This document shows positions 39,580 to 51,000 of a DNA stretch of 64,000 nucleotides, piece by piece. A program made the translations under genes and the position numbers. Each line of letters opens with the position of its first letter. The first letter of the stretch is position 1. The DNA comes from Paramacrobiotus metropolitanus (taxonomy: Eukaryota > Tardigrada > Eutardigrada > Parachela > Macrobiotidae). Below the pieces are notes generated by a model. That model did not search any database. It was not told where the DNA came from and saw only the letters and a program-made list of their open reading frames with translations. Where the stretch lies: positions 124,001 to 188,000 of the forward strand of contig NW_026570222.1 of NCBI RefSeq assembly GCF_019649055.1, in the 5' to 3' direction.

Positions 39580-41082
39580 GTCAAGTTCAACTACTCTAGT
39601 AGTGGGATGAATCTCTTCTGGCTCTGTCGGAGTGTCGGTCGTTGGATGACTCTCACAGAAAATCTGTGCGTGCGCTGTCTCAGCCTGTCTGCAAAACAAC
39701 ATGAATGCGAGACGGAGAAAGGCCGAGAAAGAAACGTTGCCCCGGTGGGGGCTGATTTCCACTGTTTGTTTGTTTGATTTCCACTGGGACACGCTGATTT
39801 CCACTGTTTGTTTTTTGCATAGATATATACGTGTATAAACACTTCAATAATATTTAGATATTTATACTTGTACGGTACGCACAGTACAGTACCGGTGGCT
39901 GAACAAAATAATGGCCGTCTCCGCTTTTTGTTTGTTTCTAGCGTTTCGCGAACCATTTGCCGCACCGTAAACTGTTTAGACTCATTCGATAGAGAATTTT
40001 ACTGACCACAAAAACCAACAAAACTTGGTTTTGAAAATCGAGACGGGCTCGTTAACAAGGAGGCCAAATGAAATCGTGTAGAAATTTATCGTGTCCCAGC
40101 TCGCACGATTCAGAATCTTGCGGCATTTCCTTCCCGTTCGAGCTCTTTAAATTTTTCCAACCGTTTTACTTAGAGAATGCCTTTGTTTTCATTTAACAAA
40201 AATTTGTTATAACGGTACTTGCGCCGGACGAGCTACACAGCTAGCGCAATTTGGCACTTTTCGAAAAAATTGCAGGTTTGTATCTGATTTTTTTAGTGAT
40301 ATCTTCGTTATAATTTTCTGCTGCACGACAAGCGCAACATGAAATGTTGGTTTAGCCAGCTAAAACAATGCCCTTGCACCAAAGAGTTTGATCTAGATCG
40401 GTACTTCGAGCGTTAATAAGGAACTGGTTTTCAAATCTCTACCTGCCCTTTTTACGAGAATTTCGTGTGCGTGACCTGAGCTCTCTCCTTTCCTGGCCGA
40501 ACACGGTCATAAGAAAGTCAGCTCTTGACAGCTCTTGACAGTAAAATAACAAGAAACAACCGCTCTACCAAAAACTGTAAATGTGACACACAGCAATACA
40601 GATATACTCAGCTGAATACCGGCAGTTTCTATTTTAGAAACAAGGAAATTCGAATTTCGGTTCCCGGGACATCCTCGAACTCCACCTAGTTTTCCAAAAC
40701 AATTTACTATAAAGTCAGACCTTGGCAAAAAGTCATTTTAACATAAAGTGTGCACGTTCTACAGATTGCTCTTTCGAAAGTAACTGACATACTGTCAATC
40801 AGACAATAGACAGATTCAGCGCACCTTGATAATCATTATCAGACGGCCATTTTATTCAGCCACTACGGTAGGTAAGCACAGTACGGTACTATGTCCTGTA
40901 GGTAGAACATACTCGCATCAGTCGCATGTTAACTTTTAATTACAAAATTAACAAAGTAAATTAATTACATTACTGTAAAATTACTTGTACACTGCCGGAT
41001 CGGGCGTATATAGTTATGTACTCTTAAATCTTCCTCTTGGCCCTTATTCCTTTTCCGGATGCTTGGTTATCGCTCGCAATTA
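39580..41082. other. Intergenic, no gene seen
   Basis: Contains short duplicated tracts (a GATTTCCACTGTTTG-type unit repeated near 39750-39810; a GCTCTTGACA doublet at 40518-40540). Two 75-124-codon minus frames at 39.6-39.97 kb have no motif. The claudin-like promoter may be at the left end. Confidence 0.5.
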
Positions 41083-41828
41083 CAGCCCTGCCGCGCCAAG
41101 TTTGGACAGTCATAAAAATTCCTCTACTTTCACCAGTGAAGTCTAAAATTTTTACTTATCTGTTGCATAATAGCTCTTGATTTGCAGCATCTTCCAATAT
41201 TTTATTTCGATGCCAAAAGCTGAAGTACAGGGAACGGCAGCTAGCTGTTTAATTTAATTTTTAGTACAAAAATCGCACTGCTTACTGAGAAATAATCAAA
41301 CTCATTCGAAAATAATTCTAAAATTGGAGGAGGTTAGGAACTATCAACTAATAGCGTGGTTTTCTAACAGGCCCTTCCTACATTTCATCTAAGTACAAAC
41401 ATTTTGCCTAATGCGATGCGCGCTCCAGGCAACAGCATTTCTCTGTAGGCGCTCTTTACCATACAAGTCTATGGAAGAGGCACCTTCTTGCGAGATGACT
41501 TCGAGCACCTATCGCGACAGAATTTTCTGCTAACCTACAAAAGACACCCCTTGGGTCACGCAATAGTTCTGGAAAACTTAAACGCAGAAATATGAATTGG
41601 TGCATTTGTTATAGCTGCAGTTATAAGCGGCCAAAAAATGACCCCCGCCCCGCCCCTTTAATCGCCCCCTGGTTCATTACTGTCGTGTCGAACGACAACA
41701 GCGTCAACACTACTGGATTCGCAATAAAAAGTTATGCTAGAAAAGTACAAATATAAAGATAAAATGCCGTATGGGAATTTATTTGAATTTATTTTACACA
41801 GCTGTCCAAACTTGGCGCGGCAGGGCTG
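41083..41828. mobile_element. Non-autonomous Tc1/mariner-type DNA transposon
   Basis: Perfect 27-base terminal inverted repeats occupy 41083-41109 and 41802-41828, and both begin CAG. The element is flanked by TA on each side (41081-41082 and 41829-41830), the target duplication of the IS630-Tc1-mariner superfamily. It is 746 bases long with no transposase-like frame inside, so it would depend on an enzyme supplied elsewhere. Identical repeats suggest a fairly recent insertion. Confidence 0.88.
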
Positions 41829-41830
41829 TA

Positions 41831-44800
41831 TAATGTGTATATATACTTCTAGTCTGCTTTCAACATGACTAGATCAAGCTTCTTAGAATGTCTCGTTCAC
41901 TGGTTTTTATTATTTACCGTCACATTTTGATTCGCGGTTTCCTAATAATAATAACAATAAACATGTGTCCTAAAGGAATATATTATATAAGGTGTTAAGA
42001 ATCCATGTTTGCTCACGAACTGATAGCGGTGCGCCACGCAAAACTTTAATTTGCTGTCCAGATAAGTGCTAGAGTACTTGCATACCGTAAGAAGTGAGTC
42101 GGCGCACTCCGGCTGGACATGCACATGTACAGGTAACAGCTTTTGTTTTCTATAGTTAAAGATAAATTAATATTGCAGCTGTGCACGACAGGAACAATAA
42201 TTGAAGTATGCGTAGAATTTGGGTAGGGACCGTAGGGTCGGGTAGGTTCTAAAAAACATTGGTAGTGATGTCGGGATGAATGGACATACTACAGGTACGA
42301 GTACACTGTACTGGGCATAATAATTACCGTCGCTAGAAATTAATTTTATGCACACCTCAAAACCGCCCCATCTAATATTTCAAGATTGTGTACGTAGTTC
42401 GATATGATCTTGAACTATTTTTTCTTATACTTGTCAGTGTTTAGTGCGCAGCTCGGCTCTTAACATCTAGCACCGATACTTTATACTTACTAGGAATCAA
42501 TCGACAATCTAAACTGTCGATTTTACGTCTACCGGGTAGTTGTTAGCGTGTTTCACTTAACAGAGTATACAAGATCGACTTGTCGACCGAATCCCTTCCC
42601 GAATTCCCGTAAAAAAACGTACTTACGTAGCGGTTTTTCGTAGCGTAATTACGCTACGAAAAACCAACTTCAACTAATTCTTTTGTAACGGCTGTAAGTA
42701 AAAATTACTGAATATCAATAAATCGTTTTTGCATGTATAGATCGTCTGAAACGAGCATTATCGATCTTTTTCCAACCTTAAATCTTTAGCGATAGGTTAG
42801 CCATAATTGTGTCAGAAAATTTGTTTGACCTTTTTTTAAGCGCGCGATATTCAGCATTCGAACTCACCGTCAGATCAGCCCAAAAAGTTATCAGTTTTCT
42901 GCGCAAGTGTGCACGCCCTAATCTTGGTCGAACAGTTTGCGTGTAAAGTGGTCCTGAATGCTGATATTGGATCCAAATGAAGTCAATAGAGCACGGTCCG
43001 ATTTGAGTGACGCATGGATCGCAATGATCCAGCTTGTAGTTAATTATTGCAGATGTTAAGTGGATCCGTGAGGTACATTATAAGAAAAAACATTACACGG
43101 GTTCAGTTAACAGCTCAAGTTATTTGTTTAATTTTGCATGTCAATATAGCCAAAGCACAATAAACTTGAATCAAGTGATTTACTTATTGTATATGAATAT
43201 TATCGCCTCCTTATTGTTACGGTTATTATTACGGTTTACGGTTACGGTTTACGGTTTCCGATAAGACGAGATCAACGCAAAAATTAAAATTATGTTGTAG
43301 GCCTAATACGAGCACAGCAGTTAACAGAAAGATATGCGTTAATTATACGGGGGACACATAAGCGGTCTGTTTCGGCTAGCGCCTTTCTGTCAGGAACGTT
43401 TCTGGCTTAAAGGTTACAAAGGGTTACAATTTTAAGGTTACAATGGGTGTCGTATCGTAAACCCTGTTTAATTCAGAGTCTGTTTGTCGGAACCTTAAAG
43501 AACCTTTTGTTGATTTTTTTACTGTCACTGAAGACTTCACTACAACTGCCTATGGTTACAACTAACTACAATATCATTAAACTTGACGTAAGAACCGTTA
43601 CAACTCAATCAGCTGTGATCGTCAGTTGGCTATAATATTACGTTAAATTAAATTTGCTTACTGTATTTAAACTTACGTATTTTCAAGAGAAAAGTTCGTT
43701 CCTTCGCATGTTTTGAGACAGGCCATTTGGTTACGCTATGTAACTGTAACTGAATTTGTGTTATATGTCACAAAAACGCTGAATTAAAATGGCATTAAAT
43801 CTTTTTAACGAATAGTATCTTCTGGTCCTAGGCAGGTACTTTGTGTTGAGCACGATGATTAGTTTGATGTAGTCTAGCTATGATCTGATCCAAATTAAAA
43901 CAACAAGCGCATTTAATTACTGTTCAGATCAAACGTTATTATTATACAAATATAAGAAATTAGTAATGCTTTGGCGTAGCCTTTACTAGATCGTTTTTTT
44001 TTCAAGGGACAAGTTGTGTAGTATGGAGGCATCACGTGAAGCTTTTGCGTGATACCGGCTGTTATATATTACTTAATACAGTGCATATAAATATAAGTGA
44101 TACGAACACCTATAAATGCGACTGCCATTGTGACATTCGTCCTGTGCAAGGAATTATATCTTGTTGTGATTTTGGAACAAACCCTCTGCATCGACATCTG
44201 TTTTCCTTTCGGCTTCGATCGAGTGCAGCTATCGTTTACAATTCGTTCAGCGTATCCGGCAATTGAGGTCGAGTCTGGATTGTGCCGATCGGGGAGAGCA
44301 GTCGTCGTCACTGTGGTTTGCGTACGTTGCGGCTAACTGAGCCCGGCACCGCTCTCTTATGCTGATCATGATCTCATCTTCCTCTGTCGACGTCCAACCG
44401 AAAGATTAAACCACTTCTCATCCCAACATTGTTATTGGACGACGAGGCGCGTTGGCGAGAATACTGTAATTTCTTTACAAAGCACCGTACAGTCCGAGTT
44501 CGTTGGCTACAATCTGTTGCTCTTCCGGTTGCAGCAAGTTGCAGCGCTCTGCGCCTGTAGTCTGCGTTGCCCTTGTCAGTTGTCACCCACTATCCGCAGA
44601 ATTCTGCCCAAGTGCAGCCAGCCTGGACGCGCGGGATGCGCAACTGCTTTTGTGTGCCATTACGCACTGCTTCCCAACTGCCGCCAACACCCGTCATTTT
44701 TACGCCATTAGTGACAGAACGTATAATTTTTGCATCTGATTGGTGGTGACTTATAAATTGTATCCTGTTATTAGACCCCTACGGTCAGTTTGAGGATTCG

Positions 44801-45694
44801 TTTGTGGATTATCTGGTTTTGAATGCAAGAAAAATAATATCGGTAGGATGATTGTGAATTAAGTCAACATATTTTCCAGTACTGAAGCCATGGTTGAATG
44901 CTTTTTGAATTTTGATCAATTCCGTTTACGCATTTCATGCGTGTTCAGCAACTTGAAGGATAATTTTAAAAGCATTGTTACTAACAGCGTCTCTACTTCA
45001 GTTCTAAAACATAATTATCATACGACTCTGTCATTCGTCTACTTATAAACCTTCTGCGCCGCAGATGCGGCTTTGAATGAACATGTTATACCAACTGTGT
45101 CATTTAAATTTGTAAATTTGGGAGTAGCTTATTTTTTTGTTGTTAAATATTATAGTAAATAACGTCGCATTGCGGCTTATCACGCAGAAAAGCTGCTAAA
45201 AGCTTCACAATTGGAACAGATTAAGACTTTAGAAATAACTCCACTGAAATTTAAGGGATTGTTGCTAACAACCGGAAACACACTTACAAACACGATCTAC
45301 CAAAGCGTTATAGAAGTCTACCAGAATTTTATGCTTGCCGTGCCCCATGATTAATTGTTGAGCAGCTGAAAAAGTTTATTGGCTACAATCTGTACGTAGG
45401 GTAACTGATTGCAGTAGACAAACGCATGGATCGGAAAAATTAAATCCATATTAATCGCGCACACCTGTTGGAATTTTGCGATGTTGTCTGCCTGGGCAAT
45501 ATTTCAAAGTGCGTGTGAATTTACCGGATGTTCCAGTAATAAAACGGAGCGAGCAGCACCGCCTCCGTGAGTGCAAGGAATCCATTTATATGCGCTTGTA
45601 TAGCACGGAATTAGGTTCCGTTACAAAAAATTAGGTTGCTATTTGGCGGTATTGACTTCGTTAATCCCAGAATACGCGTACGATACCCGAACAG
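41831..45694. other. Intergenic, no confident gene
   Basis: Includes a perfect palindrome (42632-42665) and a GGTTACGG/TTTACGG-rich tract near 43217-43262. The 5' exon (signal peptide) and promoter of the downstream peptide gene should be here but I could not identify them with confidence. Open frames at 44.0-44.75 kb on both strands show no motif. Confidence 0.45.
42632..42665. repeat. Perfect 34-base palindrome
   Basis: The two 17-base halves are exact reverse complements with no spacer; the centre is TTGTAA-free, reading GTAATTAC. It could extrude as a cruciform or be a relic of a hairpin element. No gene adjoins it. Confidence 0.95.
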
Positions 45695-46863
45695 GTGTGG
45701 GCAGCAATTAGCCGTTTACGCGAAAGGTATTCTGTGCCCATAGCGACATTTGCTATTGAACAAGCGCAATATGTATGTGTATCGATTTGTGTATCAAAAG
45801 ATCACAAACGAACACTTTGTGTATCCCGACATCCGGTGATAAGTGATCAACCTGTTCCTTGCTCTAATTGCAGATCCCGAATCATACAACGCGCCCATAG
45901 AAAATTACGATGACAGTGCTGCCATGGAACGATATTTTGTTCCCCAAAAGTAAGCAACAGTAACAAATTCAATCAGACTAAATAACCAGTAGCTGATGAA
46001 AAATTTAGTAAGATTTATTCACGCATGATTTATTATATTTATACAAGGTTCCATATAATTATGAAGTTATTTAGTTTCTGCCCAAACATTTACAACTGTT
46101 ATATGCTATTTTACTCCCAATACGGTGTTAATGAAGGACTGATTGCTTAATGTCGGTCTTACTACAAAGGGTCATCTCAAGTTTAATCAACGAGTCAAAA
46201 CGGCCACTTCTGAATGTAGGCTGTATAGGTATACAATAATATCAACTGTTTTTTATAAAGAAACTTCAACGAAAGTAACCAGTAGCTACAAAAAGTAGTA
46301 TAAAATGGTAAGGTCAACATTTTCAATCTACCCGTATATTGTGCAATTACAGGCGGAACTGTAAGCGTCGAGGTCAGCGCTGCAATTATTGGGGAGAGGT
46401 AAAGAACTATTCAGCCTGTCTGTGGTGACAAGGTTTTTTGACATTGAGCAAATATTGAGAATGACAGATGATGACGGCATGTATGTTTCCTGTATTTGTA
46501 GAATGAATGCTGTGGCAACGGTGCCTGTAAATGTAACATATGGGGTAAGTAAATGCACTACCCCTTTTCCCGTATTGGTCTTGTGATTACCTAAATGCAT
46601 TTCCTGCTGTTAACGACGGTGAGAAATCAGATATAATCTGTATTGAATCTTTTTCTGCTGCGCTCCAACAGGACAAAACTGCGTAAGTGCATTTACTAAA
46701 CTGTCAGATAAACATATAATATTGTATAAAGGGAATTACGCCAGTCCCGTACAACTTACTCGCGTACATATGCACTTTGTACTGGAAGTGTAACATTGAG
46801 TGAATGCGATTTTTCTTGTCTCAGAAATGTTCCCGGCCCGGCCTTTTTGCAACTTGGGGATAG
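45695..46863 (+). CDS. Agatoxin-like neuropeptide precursor (8-Cys, probably amidated), 5' exon missing
   Basis: Secreted peptide precursor of the agatoxin-like peptide type, a neurohormone family conserved in arthropods and named for its resemblance to spider peptides. Exons: 45874-45949, 46353-46398, 46502-46544, 46672-46682 (11 bases), 46825-46863 (TAG). All junctions are phase-consistent. A further upstream exon 45695-45726 is possible but weak. An acidic propeptide segment is followed by a Lys-Arg cleavage site at the 45949/46353 junction. The mature part has eight cysteines spaced C-x6-C-x7-CC-x4-C-x-C-x6-C-x-C. The conserved CN-aromatic/aliphatic-WG core lies in exon 46502-46544. The last residue before the stop is Gly, the usual amide donor. 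The signal peptide exon is not found, so the entry is partial. Assignment rests on cysteine spacing, dibasic site and core motif. Confidence 0.8.
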
Positions 46864-48019
46864 CCTCATGGGATTAGCACGATGAATATTTGATGAAAAC
46901 AAGTTCTACGTGACATTTTCGCTAATTCCATCACCTAGTACAACACTGCAAAGCTTCTTCTCGCCACATAAAAGACAAGTCCATCTTATTTGTATACTGC
47001 TAACACTTCCATACAATACGACTGTAACAGCTGCCACACATTTTGTTCTGGTGTGTGGGTCACAAGGAACGGCACCCTTAATTTGCACAACAACGGCAAA
47101 ATTGTCAACTGTCCTACGTCACCCAGCTAGTTTCCAGAATCTGTTTGCGAAGTGTCTTCCGCTGAACATGTGTTGCGGGCTACGAAAGCACTGAAAGACA
47201 CTCGTTCACTTGCACGAAGGGCTATATTTTGCTATTTTAACTAGATTTCTTTCCTTTTATTTTTGCTTTTGTTTACGTCCTTTTCTTTATATAGCGAATT
47301 ATCAGTTATCTAATGTAGCAGCAGCAGCAGGCGTGCCACACTTCCGCATCATGATTGCTATAATAAAAGTGTTTCTGGTTTTGTTGGTGAAAAGTTTGCA
47401 ATTTTCCTCTGAAGGCCAGCAGTATATGATTAGAAGATACAAGTAACCCTAGAATTATTATAGTGTAGGAGTACCCTATGCCTATATTGTAATATGCACT
47501 TTGTTATGTAGGTTGAGTTTATCCGAAAAACCTCAACAGTAAACAGTAAACTCAAATCGGTTATTGGCTTATTGCTAACTGGCCGATATAAGTTTCAAAA
47601 GTTTATTTTTGCTGCGTATATATGTATAAATTGTTTTACTTAACTGACTTTGCTCAAATTCAGATATGTACAGTAAAGTTTTCGAAATCCGAATTAAGTA
47701 CCCGAGCATGCTGCTTATTTCGTGTGCGAATTATCAGATTTTGAATAAGTGCACGATTAATACAGTATTTTCGAAAATCAGAATTGAAATATTATTCGGA
47801 CTCTAACGTGAACTACGAGTGTGAATACCAGTCTTAACAATGTCAGTTTTAACTTACAATTTGTTAGTCTTGGTTTGTTAACTTAAGACACCGAGAAGCA
47901 GAAGGATCAAGTTACTAACTCGGTTTCCGTTAGCCAGATTTATTTGAAAGTATAAATACGTTCAGTGACGTCGATGAGCAGTGATTAAGCCTGGGCGAGA
48001 AAGTATAATATAAGCCTAA
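46864..48019. other. Intergenic between peptide gene and GPCR (convergent)
   Basis: About 1.15 kb of AT-rich sequence that should hold both 3' UTRs. Short frames at 46.9-47.45 kb have no motif. Confidence 0.5.
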
Positions 48020-51000
48020 TCAAACTACGTTGTCGACCGTTGCTGCCGCATCGGTTGACGCTGACGACTTTCTGGATGATGCCAAATACTGGGAACCAAG
48101 GAAGGGATCCACTGTACCATCCGATCCATGCCGCATACTGCCTTCCTCCAGCAGTCTTCCTTCCGGGCTAACCACGTACAACTCCACAACGCTGTTGCCC
48201 TCCGTCGCCATATCAGCTGCACCGCGTACCGGACTAAAGCTGGATCGCCGTCGTGCATCTAGCCGGGATAACAAGGAAGACTGGCGACGATAGGGCGGAT
48301 TATGGTATACAATGCGCGTGGAGGCGGGCTTCATATAGGACAAATGTCCAACTAAACTATTAGCCAGGGCGTTATCGTGCGCCACACTTCCGGCTCGGCT
48401 GGATCTCCGTCGCCGTTGTGCACGGCACACACACAGTGTTTCCTCGCGAAATGCCTCACGAAAACGATGGCTCATTAGATTGTAGATAATCACGTTGATT
48501 ACGCAGTTTGTATAATAGCAGCAGCCTAAATAAACAAGTAACGGTACAATTGGGAATAATGCGCATGTATCTGATTGCCAATAACACTGGGTATCGCAAG
48601 CCGAACTCGCCTGCAATTACGTAGAGAAATCCGTTGATGGATTTCGAAAGGAGATTCCATTCATTGACAAAAGACCATAAAAGACGCTGGGTGTGGAATG
48701 GAGCCCAGCATATGACGAACGCAACACAGACCGCAGCTGAAAAACACCGAATAAATCGCTTACCATACGGTCTTCAAAGATTTGCGTAATCCGTTATATA
48801 CGTATTCATGGCTCTTGCATTATTGTTATGGGACTTATGACAAATTTAGCTGGTTATAATAGACGTTAATGCCAGAAATCTTTAAGATAAGTCAGCGCCG
48901 TTATCGTATAGAAATATTGTATCAGCGTATAATGATCAATTGATCACTGTAGCAGAAGATTCCTGACCTCATCATTGCATCTTCGTTACTGTGCTGGTGC
49001 CAAAGAAGCTCGTGTTCCTTACTGACATTTCCAAAATTCATATAAAATTTCATAACAAATATCAGTACCTGAATAATTAATCTTTTTTACATAACTCACA
49101 TTTTTACATTTACATAACTTTTTTACTTTTTTAGGTTGAGGTACCAGAGCAGCAATCGACAGAGTTATGTAAAAAGTTTTTTTAGCGATAAATTAGTGAC
49201 TCCGCGTACAAATTTTTTTATATGCGGTTGGTCACAAATTAATACATAAAAATGAGAAAATTATCGTGGCTCTCTGAACTCGTTTTTGTTTAATTTTTAT
49301 TGTATCTTATTTAATTTTGTGTTAGAAAGTATGTGTAAATAGAGCGCACGTAGCAAAAACGAGTTTCTGGAAGGGATGTCATAAAATTTGTGACACACTG
49401 ATGAAATTATACGCACGATTTTAAAATACTTATTAGTTATTACGTTAAACCTTTCGAAATTTAATTTTATTACATCAACACAATCCATGAGCCGATAGGA
49501 AGGATTAAGAAAATTAAGGAATACAATATTATTATTGAATACATGTTGAAAGTCTTGAGATGTAGTTTTGCACTTGACGTCATAACAGTAACGTCAGACA
49601 CAATTTGTGTCTGTTGTTGTTGTTGTGCGTTGTTGTTTCACACGACAACTCTATGTTTTGTTATTCGCTACCGGTTATTTCATGCAAAAATGTTTACAAA
49701 GGTTAAGTTTCAAAAAGCTATTCTGTACAGAAACCTCGCCGACAGGAAGACTTGCTTTTCAATCTATCTGGTCCTCCATTCTTAAGCACCCCGAAAACAT
49801 CACCAAAGCATTCAGATAAAGCAGTCTTTATGAAAATGTACAAGTAAACGGTACTGTAATTGTTTACCGAGCATCCTGATTATGGATTTTCGGGATTGGA
49901 TCCGATTTCTGGAAGTGTCGCTGGTTGACGATTCCGTACGTACACCAGCGAGTGGATGCCGTTCGGACTTGTTTAACGCGCGCGCAATTAATATATACCT
50001 GTATAAAAGCTCAAAAATCTAGGCACATGTAAAGTGCACATAATACACCTACTGTATAATGTGGAAAATGTTGCTGTTTGAAAGCGATGTCATATATCCA
50101 CTGAATTTAACACTTCTTGGAAGTCGTACCGTACAGTACTATACAGTACATGGTATACACACATAACGGTTCAAACACGGAATCTACGGTAACTTCAGTG
50201 GACAGTGGTCAACACCAAAACACCAGTGTACTTACACAGTCGTCGGTAGTACTTACAAAATCGTTAGAAGGACGATAGGTACCACAAAGAAAACGGTGGT
50301 ATAGACAATGAATAGTGCCGCAGTCTCTTCCCGAGCATTCTGGTTGATACTGCACCAAGCTGATTCAGGTATCTCGTCCGAAGTCCCGGGATATACGAGG
50401 TGATTCACCTTTACAAAAAATGCGTAAGGTATTGCGCTCATCAGAGAGGCCAGCCAAATTATTCCAATCATCATCTTCGCTCGCGACAAGCTGGTCATTG
50501 TCTGGGTACTGATAGGATGGCAAACTACAATGCAATAGTCATCTATAGGATGGCAAACTACAATGCAATAGTCATATTCTATAGATACAGATAATATTAT
50601 ATTGATAATTAGAGAAAGGACAGTGGCACGTAATGTAATAGTACAAAACTGGGAGTTTGCTACAAGAGCCATGAACTACAACGTCCGTGTGATTCACGAT
50701 GCTGCCCTATTGTTTTTATAAAAATTTAATTAAAAATGTCATGTCTTTTAGGCGTATGGAATGCAGATTCTGTAAAGTTAAAAAATTTGCTTATTAGGGA
50801 TACTTCCCGCAAAATCAGTTAAAATAATCGTGTTAATGAAGAGCATAAATTACAAGGTGTCCTAACGGATCCGGCGAGTTTAATGGATGCATTTACAGAC
50901 TTCCAAGTTTCCAACATAACTTGCAATACGAGTATCACACGGAAACAGATTTTCGACTTACTTGCTAAGTATCTTTCAACGGTAAAAGCGCTTATTGTCA

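Noticed and set aside
45481-45566. Possible first exon for the agatoxin-like peptide (ATG at 45481, GTGAGT donor)
   Set aside because: The phase fits, but the encoded N-terminus is not convincingly a signal peptide.
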